A stretch of 64,000 nucleotides of DNA from assembly GCA_011947345.1 (NCBI GenBank), contig JAAVTG010000128.1:39050-103049 (forward strand), given 5' to 3'. This DNA comes from Phytophthora quininea (taxonomy: Eukaryota; Oomycota; Peronosporomycetes; Peronosporales; Peronosporaceae). The position numbers were made by a program, and so were the translations under genes. Below are positions 55,268 through 64,000 of the stretch, one piece after another. The number at the start of each line of letters is the position of its first letter. Position 1 is the first letter of the stretch. Below the pieces are notes generated by a model that worked only from the letters and a program-made list of their open reading frames with translations, made no database searches and had not been told where the DNA came from.

Positions 55268-57143
55268 ACCGCAGGAGTACGATACGATGGTTCGTATCAT
55301 CGAGGCGCAAGAGAAGGTAACGCTACTCGACACGAAGGAGATGCTACGCCGTGAAGCTGAAGTTATCCAGAAGAGAGACGCCAAGGAACAAGCATTTAGA
55401 GCCTCTGTGCATGGACAAGGAAACCGTGGCCGCGGAAGAGGAAACGGGCGTCGTGGTGGATACAGTCGTGGAGGTGGTCGTGGAGGCAGCGGTCGACGCT
55501 GGAACGGAAATGGGAGAAGTGACTTCAACGGGACTTGCTTTGAGTGCAAGCAACATGGGCACAAGAGAGCTGACTGCCCACGCTTGAAGGAAGGTGCTAG
55601 TGACGAGTATGTATTCTCCGCTACGAGTACAACGACGACTGGCAAGGTGGTGTGGATTTTGGATAGCGGTGCTAGTTCGCACATGTCCGGGGATCAAGCG
55701 GACTTTGATGATTTTCGAGAGTTAACTGATCCGATTGATATCACCGTGGCGAATGGGCAACGTCTGAGAGCAGCTGGGGTTGGTTCTGTGAAGCTTCTCG
55801 TGGAGGATGAAGTGAAAGTCACGCTTACGGATGTGTTGTTTGTGCCAAGGCTCGATCGTAAGCTCATGTCGATACCTGCGTTAACCGCAAGGGGCGTTGG
55901 GGTGCATTTCCAAGCTAACAAGGCTATAATTTCGTTCGATGGCCGCACGATTGCAAGAATTCCACGCGTTGGCAAGTTGTTCGCGCTGGAAGTAGGACGT
56001 ACCCTGGAAGAAGAAGCGAATCAAGCAGTCGCTTCATACGAGCGCTGTGGTGATGTATGGCATGCACGACTAGGTCATGTGTCTGACAAGAAACTCAAGT
56101 TGATAAGTACCGCGTATGATGACTTGAAGATCAGTGATGGCGATGGTTCCGGAGTTTGCGAAGGGTGTGTGAAGGGTAAAATGTCGACCAGTCCGTTCTC
56201 GCACAAGTCTGGTAGTGTGATCAAGACGAGTGCTCCATTTGAGATTGTGCACAGTGACGCCATGGGTCCGTTGAAACCCAAGTCGAAGGGAGGAGCACAG
56301 TACATTGTCACGTTCATCGATGACTTTTCTCGGTTTGTTCAAGTGTACCTCATCGCGTCAAAGAACTTTGTCTTTCAGCGATTCGTGGAGTTTACAGCAT
56401 TGGTGAAGACGCAGTACCGGCGGCGTGTTAAGTGCATTCGTAGTGACAATGGTGGCGAATACACCAGCAAGCGGTTCAGTGAGTTCTGCAGACAAGAAGG
56501 GATCATCCATCAGACGAGTGCTCCGTACTCACCGCAACAGAATGGGTTAGCAGAGCGCATGAATCGCACGCTCACCGAGATGGCACGCTCGATGCTATAC
56601 CACATGCAGATAGACAAACAGTGGTGGGGAGAAGCCTTGATGACGGCTGCACACGTTGTGAATCGCATCCCGAACACCGCTCGTCCTGGAACTAGCCCGA
56701 TTGAAGTTCTCAGTGGTGTCAAGCCGTCGTTGGAGTATTTGCGTGTTTTCGGCTCTCGCGGTTATGTTTTCGTGGAGAAGGTGAAGCGCAAGAAGCTTGA
56801 TGCTAAGGCACACCGGTGCATTTTTCTCGGTTATGCTGAAGGTAGCAAGGCGTATCGCGTCTGGGATTGTGAAGAAGAGCGCTTAGTGACGACACGCACG
56901 GTGAAACTGGATGAGCGTCCTCCATCCTTGTACACGAGTGTTGAAGGTGGAAACTTGACCGGCTCAGTAGACCAGCAGATTGTGTTTGAATTTGATGACT
57001 TGCCGGAACTGCCTAGTGGAGGAGCACATGCTGAAGGTGGCACAAATGATGTGGTCATGGAGGAGTCGGGGAGCCTGACGCTGCAGACGACATGGAAATC
57101 GATGAAGAAGGTGAATCTACGGCGCTCGTACCGTCAGCGATGA
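55268..57143 (+). CDS. Copia zinc knuckle, protease and integrase
   Basis: An arginine-glycine-rich nucleocapsid with CFECKQHGHKRADC (CX2CX4HX4C) is followed by protease WILDSGASSHM (DSG). The pre-integrase zinc region has H in WHARLGHV and CEGCVKGK. The integrase core shows D in IVHSDAMGPL, D in IRSDNGGEY and E in NGLAERMNRT, the DDE triad, then a C-terminal GKR/KP-like region (RKKLDAKAHRCIFLGY). The acidic linker toward reverse transcriptase is broken near 57078 and 57203. Confidence 0.9.
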
Positions 57144-57216
57144 ACGCACCTGCTGTGATGGAAGGGGGAGAACGAACCCGCAAGAGCTCCAAGGTTCTAA
57201 CTTCCATCACAACGAA

Positions 57217-59167
57217 TTGGTTCATTCAACAGCTCGGCAGTCTGAACACCAGTTGGCCGTAGATGACGCTCTAGCTCATTCGACCCGACTATCAAGTGCA
57301 ATCAATTCGACTCCCGACCGCAGTGTGCTACAACCTCTACTTAATGGAGTTGAACCGTCTCGAGCTATTGTACCTCATGGTGAACATGAAAGCCGCATTG
57401 TTTTCTCTGGAGTCACTCGTCGTACCAGTGCTTCGCAGCGAGATCGTCCACGCCTACTCGAAAACGGAGATGAAGATAGTGCTCCTACACACGAACGTGA
57501 AACTCGCCTGCTCATTAGTGAACCTGACTCGATTTCTTCGGCGAGAGCTGACAACGATACTGGTGAACCTGAAAGCAAGCGTCCCCGACTTGATGAATAT
57601 GAAATCGCTCTTTCTGCTGCTGAAGTACCTCAAAGCTATGCTGAAGCGATGGCTTCCCCGAGGCAAAGTACTGGAAGGAGGCTATTCGAGGTGAGATCCG
57701 GTCGCACGTCAGAAATCACACTTGGGACTTGATCATGAGACCGCGAGGAGTGAAAGTTATTGGTTCGAAGTGGGTCTTTGCATACAAGTACAACGAGAAG
57801 GAGGAGATTGTGCGCTATAAAGCACGGCTAGTCGCACTCGGATATCTCCAAACGCATGGAATTGACTACTTCCACACGTATTCTCCTGTTGCAAGCACGA
57901 ACACGATTCGAGTGTTTTTGTCCGTGTGCTGCCACAAGGGTCTGAGAATTCGGCAGTTCGACGTTGAGACGGCGTTCCTGAACGGGAATCTCACAGAAGT
58001 CGTGTACATGGCGATACCCGAAGGAATTCAAGCTAAGACCGGGATGGTGTGCAAGCTACGACGCAGCCTGTACGGACTAAAACAAGCTGCTGCAGTCTGG
58101 TACCAAACAATCCGTGCTGCGTTCAAGAAATTGGGGTTTCGTGAATGTCGCGCTGATCCATGTCTGTTCGTTCGTAGTGGCAAGTCACCAGTATACATTA
58201 TCCTCTACGTGGATGACCTGCTAATTGGCTGCAAGACGGATGCAGAAGCTGAAGCTATTTGTTCGGAATTGGGATCGCAATTCACAGTGAAGTCAATTGG
58301 TGATGCTCGATTCGTCCTCGGCATTGAGATCCAGTACAACCTTGAAAAGGGGAGCTGCTACTTCGACAGACACAGTTTATCGCAAAACTGCTAGAGAAGT
58401 TCGGTCAGCAAGGCTGCAATGCTGTTCGCAATCCTCTAGTTCTAGGTCAAGACCTCACCCAAGATGACTCGCATGAGATGCTCCAAGACAAGACTAAGTT
58501 TCGAGAGCTCATTGGGTCTTTGCTGTACGTGGCCAACGCAACGAGACCGGATATTAGTGTTGCTCTGTCTATTCTGTCCCAGTTCTTGGACAGCCCGCGT
58601 GAGATTCATTGGAATGCTGCAATTCGAGTTCTCCGTTACCTGAAGAGCACAGCCACGCTCGGAATTCAATTTCGCCGCGATAAGCATCTCGTGTTGGAAG
58701 CCTTTGCCGACGCAAACTGGGGCGGAGACAAATTGACGCGCCGCTCGACGTCTGGAGTACTGTTGCTACTTGGAGGTGCACCTGCTGTATTCAAGAGCAA
58801 ACGTCAGGCTACTGTTGCACTCTCATCAGCCGAGGCTGAATACATGTCGCTCGCATTGGCAACGCAAGAGGTAATTTGGCTACGTTACCTGCTGTTCGAG
58901 ATGGGCTTCAAAGTGGAGAAGCCAACGATGGTTTATCTTGACAACAAGTCGGCGATCAGCATCGCGTCCAACCACGGATACACCCCGCGCGCGAAACACA
59001 TCGATCTACGAGCTCACTTTATTCGTGATCATGTCGAGGCAAACACCATCTCACTACAGCACGTGGCTTCAGAAGACCAACTCGCGGACTACCTGACTAA
59101 ACCTATTCCGACACCTCAGCTAGTGAAATTGCGCGAAGCAAGCGGGATCAAGGAGCATGCGAGTTGA
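57217..59167 (+). CDS. Copia reverse transcriptase and RNase H
   Basis: After a linker (57217-57657) the reverse transcriptase shows GSKWVFAYKYNEKEEIVRYK, FDVETAFLNGNL, SLYGLKQAAAVWY and the active site YVDDLLI. A one-base loss near 58361 precedes RNase H, with YVANATRPDIS, ADANWGGD, SSAEAEYMSL and YLDNKSAI. The stop TGA at 59165-59167 overlaps the polypurine tract. All expected catalytic residues are present. Confidence 0.9.
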
Positions 59168-59173
59168 GGGGAG
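59166..59173 (+). other. Copia polypurine tract
   Basis: GAGGGGAG directly before the 3' LTR. Confidence 0.75.
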
Positions 59174-59377
59174 TGTTGAGGATTTGCCGCTGATCTGCTC
59201 TGTCGCAGACAGTACAAGGCAACTCGCAAGACAAGAGTGTTGATATCGAAGCTTCCAGAGTTCTAGAACAGTGCTTCTGTAGGTGCTAGGTTAGGAAGGC
59301 ATGCTCTGCACGCTTTCATCACAATGGTCACTTTTCATTCTGCACTGCAACGATCAAGAGCCCTTCCATTTGTTAGT
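59174..59377 (+). repeat. Copia 3' LTR
   Basis: 204 bp, identical by eye to 54597-54800, followed by GAAAC at 59378-59382. Confidence 0.95.
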
Positions 59378-59382
59378 GAAAC

Positions 59383-59616
59383 TTTGCAGTAAGGACAGGC
59401 GTGCAGGAGCCCGCTTCGCGAGGTGCCAAGGGCTGCAGGGTTGAGAGCAGACAGGACAGTTGTCGTCGAGAAAGGATAATGAATAGGTTGCAGTGTCAGC
59501 CAGTGGTTGTTGAAGGTGTTGAAGTTAGTGACGGACGGCCCACCGGATCCAACGCAGGGTCAGCACACGAGCTAGCGGCTACTCCAGGAAAAGGAGGGCC
59601 ACAAGAGTTCGTTACA
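59383..59616 (+). repeat. Solo LTR of the LARD-like family, right piece
   Basis: From GTAAGGACAGGCG (about 59390) to GTTACA at 59616 it matches the last 270 or so bases of the LTR at 36265-37262, with a deletion of the GCACGCACCGG segment. It completes the piece at 51423-52110. AACT before 51423 and AAGT after 59616 may be a diverged 4-bp duplication. Confidence 0.75.
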
Positions 59617-59985
59617 AAGTGCTGGTGCTCGCTCTCAATTGTCGTAATGTGTTCAGTGATCCTGCTGCTTTGGCCATTGTTGTGCCATTAAGTCGCACAA
59701 TGTTGTTGTACGAGCTGTCGTTAGTTGGTGCGACAAAGCGTAGTTCGAGTCGCAATGCCTGCAGATACTACTTCAATCAGGTCTGCGATCACTCTGATAG
59801 TAGCATCTACTTCTTTGCGGCTGAACTGTGCAAATGGTCAAAATGGCAATGTGACCCATGAATTGTACGCCCATTAATGAGCGTAATAACTCCTGACAAC
59901 GTAGCAGGAAGGAACCAATACCTGATAGAACTTAGAGGTCCGGAAATGTTGCCCTGCCCCGAAAGGTTCTGATAGTTTTGATACA
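59617..59985. other. Gene-free interval
   Basis: Nothing recognised. It lies downstream of the minus-strand effector at 59986. Confidence 0.5.
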
Positions 59986-61890
59986 TCACCTTAGGACCAG
60001 CTCACGAACAACCTGCATGGTCTTTCTGTCCTTGATGAAGTCCTCGAAGAACTTAAAGTTCTTGTGGGTAGTCAACTTCTCTCCCTCGAGGCTGTCTTCC
60101 CGATGCTGTTGGTAGCCGACAAGCCAACCTTCTTGAAATCGTCAATCTCTTCGTCGAGTTTCTTGGCATAACTTCTGTACGTCTGGAACGAAGGAGAGCT
60201 CGCTTGGTCACTGGGCCGAATTGCTCTCGCCTTCAGCTTTGCCCAGACATCGCAACGTGGTTTATCAATTGATGACCCTGACCAGATCATGGACCACAGC
60301 ACAATTTTATCCAATCCGTGCCTTGCTTTTCGGGCCGAGCAGGCGTCTACGCTCCGTGATTGGCTAATGGATTTTCTGACCAGTTCATGACTCAAGTAAT
60401 TTTCGCTGAAGGAGAGAAGATATCGGCTTCTCTTTGGGAAGATGAAAGCAGGCTTCACAGATGCAGAGCTGGAGGATGCAGTCAAGCGCGTCCGTGAAGG
60501 AAAGACCATCACACATGCTGTAAACTCGTCAAACGTGTCGCGATGTCTCTGAAGCGGGATATTCCCTCTCTCACTACCCAACATGATGGCACGGCTGCAT
60601 AAGAGTGAATCGAATTACATCATTCGAAGTAAGCTTGGCTTAGCAAACTGGCTGCGCGTTCGACAAGACTGTCGAGAGGAAATTTATGCTCTTCCTCCCT
60701 CGCCTGTGAGGAAAAAAGGCTCGCGCAAGACCGTCGATTCGACAGCGAAGATTATTCGCATTGGAGACCTCTCCTCCGCGAAAGAAGCGATGCAAGCGCA
60801 AAAGCACGCCAACTGAAGCTACTATCAGACTGCGTGGAGCTTTTATCGACACCAGCTGTATCTCCGGCTGTGCTGGACAGCATGCTTGTGTAGTTTATAT
60901 GGGACTTTGTACAGGGGACCAGTGGGTCATGAATTGGTAAATCGGTAATAAAAAGCGATATCTTCGCCAACTTTGGCCCTTAGTTCCGCAGCCTATTCCA
61001 GTTCGTTTTTGCTGCGGCCTGGGAGAAAAAATCGTTCAGCGTCTCTAGAATATCGTGCAACAAACCAGAAGTCGTTAAGCAAAACGGATTTTTCGGCATC
61101 CCCGTTTGCGCTTAACTTCCCCTGGTGGGTCATCAATTGATAAACCACGTTAGCTCGTAAAGCCACTGTTCTTCCAGCCATCCAGTCGGAATTTGTTGAA
61201 CTTTGTCGCGTACCTCTCCAATCAGACCTTGTTGATATACCGCTCCATACCTTGCATCTTACTGATCTCATCTTCGCCTCCACTTCAGGCTTGGTAGGCA
61301 TGTTTCCGGCCTACTTTTCAGACTTGTTGGTCACAAATTTATCGTATAGTTTTTATTCAGGCCCAAGTTCTTCTAGAATGTGGTCACCGATTCGTCCTTC
61401 TTGATCCACACCGGGATCTGCTTCTCTACGAACTGTCCGTAGTATTTCCAGTTGAGGCTGTCGAACATCACGGAGTCCGACATTTTGTCCATGCCGAGGA
61501 AGACACGAACCTGCTCTGGGGCCATGTCCTTCTTGGACCAGCGAGACACTTGGGCAGTCAGTAGTTCGTCGTACACTTTGAACTGCGATGACGCCTTCAA
61601 CGCTGCGTCGTCGAAGTTCTGCAGGCCCAGCAGTTTCTTCAACTCGTCGACGCTCTTGCCACTAGTTCCCCACATTTTGATCTTCATCGACGTCGCTGCT
61701 GAAGTGATGGTCTTGGACATGGCATTTTTCAGCAGCGAGAGGTTGGGGCTCGCTCTTCAGAATTGTCGACCTCACCGAACGTAACAGCAACTCTCAGCGA
61801 CCTTCCTGTCGAGTCTGCAGTCGATTGGGCGGCGGTGCAGCTTGCCACGAGAGCAGCCAGGATGAGTAGGAAGAAGGGGTGAACGCGCAT
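59986..61890 (-). pseudogene. RXLR-EER LWY effector split by a DNA transposon
   Basis: ATG 61890 opens a signal peptide (MRVHPFFLLILAALVASCTA). RSLR and SEER follow in the expected order. A one-base loss near 61740 precedes the first LWY unit (SVDELKKLLGLQNFDD, QVRVFLGMDKMSD), which is open to 61373. Further down the frame decays. At about 61150 a TIR element interrupts it, and beyond 60254 the last unit reads DVWAKLKARAIRPSDQ, FQTYRSYAKKLDEEI and a C-terminus ending at TGA 59986. It is a close tandem paralogue of 62054-63194. Part of the last unit (about 30 codons) is also deleted near 60100. Confidence 0.8.
60255..61150 (+). mobile_element. Small TIR transposon with pogo-like remnant
   Basis: Perfect 24-bp terminal inverted repeats (ACGTGGTTTATCAATTGATG plus four bases) lie at 60255-60278 and 61127-61150. 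TA follows on the right, and CA precedes where TA is expected. It is 896 bp. Inside is a plus-strand remnant: about 35 codons from ATG 60442 (GFTDAELEDAVKRVREGKTI) resembling the first helices of a pogo-type transposase, and a basic tail around 60583-60816. The catalytic core is absent, so it is non-autonomous. A second TIR-like stretch lies at about 60917-60946. Confidence 0.75.
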
Positions 61891-62053
61891 TGTCGTGCGG
61901 TTTGTCGAGTGAATTATCCAATGGTTCAGCGATCGAACCGACAAAGCTTCATGACACTCTTCAGCGTCCCGTAAACGAAATGCAATTCTTGGATGCAGCA
62001 CTGAATTGCTTACTTGCTCTACCTCGTCTTACACTTCGTAGAGTTAACTCCGT
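61891..62053. other. Spacer between tandem effector paralogues
   Basis: 163 bp containing the upstream region of the effector ending at 59986 and the 3' end of the next. No motif recognised. Confidence 0.5.
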
Positions 62054-63194
62054 TTACCGCATCACTTGTTCGCGTACCAGCTTCTGCGTGTCCCAATCCT
62101 TGACAAACGCCTCAAAGTATTTGTAGTTCTTGTTCTTCGTCAGCTCCTTCCCCTTCAGTCCGTTCAAGCCCAGCGCGTACTTGACAAAGTTCTCGGATCG
62201 ATTAGAGTCAACCCAGATCTTGATTCTCGTGCTGATTTCCGCGTCCGTGGCCTTCTTCCCAATGGCGTTGGCAACTGGCAGGAGATACTGTCTGTAAATT
62301 TCAACCTCGTTGTCCAGCTTCTTGACATAACTTAGATACGTCTGGTACTTTGGAGAGTTCGCTCGCTCATTGGGCCGAATAGCCCCCACCTTCAGCGTTG
62401 CCCAGACATCGTAGCTTGTGAAGCCGTTGTTGTACCAACCGTCCAGTCGGTACTTTTCCAGTGACTCGCCATATCTCTTGAGCCATATTTTGTTCACTTT
62501 CTTTCCAGGCCATGCATGTTCGTAATCTTCATCTTGGTCGCCACTTCCTCCTTCGTCAGCGAGTTCATGGCGTACCCTTCGAACTTCTTGGTCATGAAAT
62601 TGTCGTAGAGTCTGTATTTGGGACTATTCGACAACACATAGATATTGGTGGCAACGCTCAGTTCTAAATTGTTCCAGACGTTGGTCAGCGATTCGTCCTT
62701 CTTGATCCACACCGGAATCTGCTTCTCTACGAACTGTCCGTAGTATTTCCAGTTGAGGCTGTCGAACATCACGGGGTCCGACATTTTGTCCATGCCGAGG
62801 AAAACACGAACCTGCTCTGGGGTCATGTCCTTCTTGTACCAGCGAGACACTTGGGCAGTCAGTAGTTCGTCGTACACTTTGAACTGCGATGACGCCTTCA
62901 ACGCTGCGTCGTCGAAGTTCTGCAGGCCCAGCAGTTTCTTCAACTCGTCGACGTTCTTGCCGCTCGTTCCCCACAGTTGGAGCTTGACTGACGACGCTGC
63001 CGAAGAGATTTTGGACTGGGTCTTGGACATGGCATTTTTCAGCAGCGAGAGGTTGGACACTCGCTCTTCCGAGTTGTCGACTCCATCGACGGTAGTTGTC
63101 ACTCTCAACAGCCTTCCTGCCGAGCCGGTTGCGGCTCTAGCGTTGCCGAGAGCAATCACGATGAATATATGTAACAGGAAGTGAAAATTCTCAT
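62054..63194 (-). CDS. RXLR-EER LWY effector, near complete
   Basis: ATG 63194 (MRIFTS) starts a hydrophobic signal peptide whose frame needs one extra base near 63178; the longer frame shown by the downstream part has only a TTG. RLLR, then SEER about 15 residues on, are both intact. LWY units follow: NVDELKKLLGLQNFDD, QVRVFLGMDKMSD, WIKKDESLTNVWNNLEL, LTKEEVATKMKI. After a one-base loss near 62503 come GWYNNGFTSYDVWATLKV and a terminal unit (IKIWVDSNRSENFVKYALGL), ending at TAA 62054. Predicted length about 380 residues. Secreted and probably delivered into host cells (family knowledge); target unknown. It shares about 90 per cent of its N-terminal half with 59986-61890. Confidence 0.85.
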
Positions 63195-63376
63195 AGTCCA
63201 ACAGTGCAGTTCGGAGAATGACTTATACAATGAAGACGAGGGCGTCGAGTGGTTCAGGGGCGAACGGCAAAGCTTTGGGATCATTATTCCGGATGTCTCA
63301 TTGTGATGCATTGTCAACAATTGATATGCTCCATCCGGTTTTTGTCATCTCGGACAGCGGTGCGTGTTCATCTTTG

Positions 63377-63419
63377 GATGGGATGTTGTCTGTTCGAGTC
63401 GAACCGACAACATCCCATC
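63377..63419. repeat. 43-bp near-perfect palindrome
   Basis: Arms GATGGGATGTTGTC (63377-63390) and GACAACATCCCATC (63406-63419) are perfect, and the centre GTTCGA-G-TCGAAC is also palindromic. Only one pair (T/C) mismatches. Confidence 0.85.
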
Positions 63420-63445
63420 TTAAAGAAGGTGAGAGCCTTAAGAAG

Positions 63446-63687
63446 GTGCGAGTTCTTCATTTCTTGGTATTTCTTGTCATCGTGGTTGCTTTGATTACAA
63501 GTTCCGCTACAACAGGACAGGTAGCTCACTCGTTGTACATGTATCGTGTGCCTGTACCCTACAATGCATTTATGAGAGCACGGACGAAGAATCATTCAGA
63601 GACGGAGTCATTGACCTGGCTACTTGTCGCTCCGCCCGGACAGATGCTATGACAGCAGGTGCAACATTTATGGATGAATATCGTTAA
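63446..63687 (+). pseudogene. Possible remnant of a small secreted protein
   Basis: A hydrophobic stretch RVLHFLVFLVIVVALITSSA looks like an oomycete signal peptide, but its expected start codon at 63446 is GTG. After a frame change a short segment with spaced cysteines (CTLQCIYESTDEESFRDGV, then ATC) runs to TAA 63685-63687. The second part weakly recalls a Kazal-type inhibitor with missing cysteines; this is a guess. Confidence 0.25.
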
Positions 63688-64000
63688 ATCTCCGACCGTC
63701 CAATCGTAATTTTCATACAAACTTCAAATGAGGCCGGTGGTAGCATATCACAAGCTGCATCCATCGAGATTTGCGTGATATGCATAGTAAGCCTAGTACT
63801 AAATATTGTCAGAAGGTGCTGATTGGAAGACTTTCAAAATCGCGCAACTGCAGTAGCATTTCATTTTGCGAGCATCCTTTGCAGGCAGTTTGCGATCACC
63901 TATCCCTGAAATTACGTGCACACGCAACAAGAGCGAGCCATCAATAACCACACAAATCAAGCTTCGCACGAGTTGCGAAATGCTGTCACCGTCTGTCTTG
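63688..64000. other. No recognisable feature
   Basis: About 310 bp to the window end without a coding frame or repeat I can name. Confidence 0.4.

Larger units (their letters stand above)
54597..59377 (+). mobile_element. Complete Copia (Ty1-type) LTR retrotransposon
   Basis: 4,781 bp, plus strand, 204-bp LTRs identical by eye, flanked by GAAAC. The order is gag, zinc knuckle, protease, integrase, reverse transcriptase, RNase H. Integrase before reverse transcriptase is the Copia order. Five one-base losses break the single long frame (near 55268, 57078, 57203, 57657 and 58361), although the LTRs suggest a very recent insertion. Confidence 0.95.

Noticed and set aside
63391..63405. GTTCGAGTCGAACC as a tRNA T-arm
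   Set aside because: No acceptor, D or anticodon arm is found at the required distances; it is the centre of a palindrome.

Overview
The window looks like a gene-sparse, repeat-rich part of an oomycete genome, most likely Phytophthora or a close downy-mildew relative. Four things point there: minus-strand secreted proteins with RXLR/EER motifs followed by LWY modules, repeat proteins with oomycete-type WLHxxRxEGCT units, a chromodomain-bearing Gypsy element, and retroelements and DNA transposons nested in and between the genes.

Layout. Positions 883-21975 hold four large ankyrin-repeat genes in alternating orientation: ank1 minus, ank2 plus, ank3 minus, ank4 plus. Ank1 and ank2 face apart across only 105 bp. 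Ank4 is split by a 6.8-kb Gypsy element (13393-20227) with identical 148-bp LTRs and a GCGAA target duplication. Positions 22000-22430 hold an effector relic, and 22514-23884 a protein with two Myb/SANT-like domains and one intron. Positions 25366-29688 hold a tail-to-tail pair of WLH-type ankyrin-like genes whose middles form a 1,063-bp inverted repeat. A third gene of that family starts at 30724 and ends at 41184. It is cut by a 5'-truncated LINE (31195-36019, 14-bp duplication) and by an LTR element without gag or pol (36265-40234, 4-bp duplication).

From 41.3 to 63.2 kb there is a cluster of RXLR-type effector genes and relics, mostly on the minus strand: 41348, 42062, 45722 (plus strand), 47097, 48937, 49877, 59986 and 62054. 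Between and inside them lie a pogo-like DNA transposon (42835-44933), a solo LTR interrupted by a LINE fragment that itself carries a complete Copia element (54597-59377), and a small TIR element (60255-61150) inside one effector.

Almost every reading frame is broken by the loss of one base. This holds even in Gypsy and Copia copies with identical LTRs, so much of the damage may be consensus error rather than decay. In-frame stop codons in ank4, the third WLH gene and two effectors are separate lesions and look like real decay. Names and functions rest on motif recognition by eye; no database search was run.
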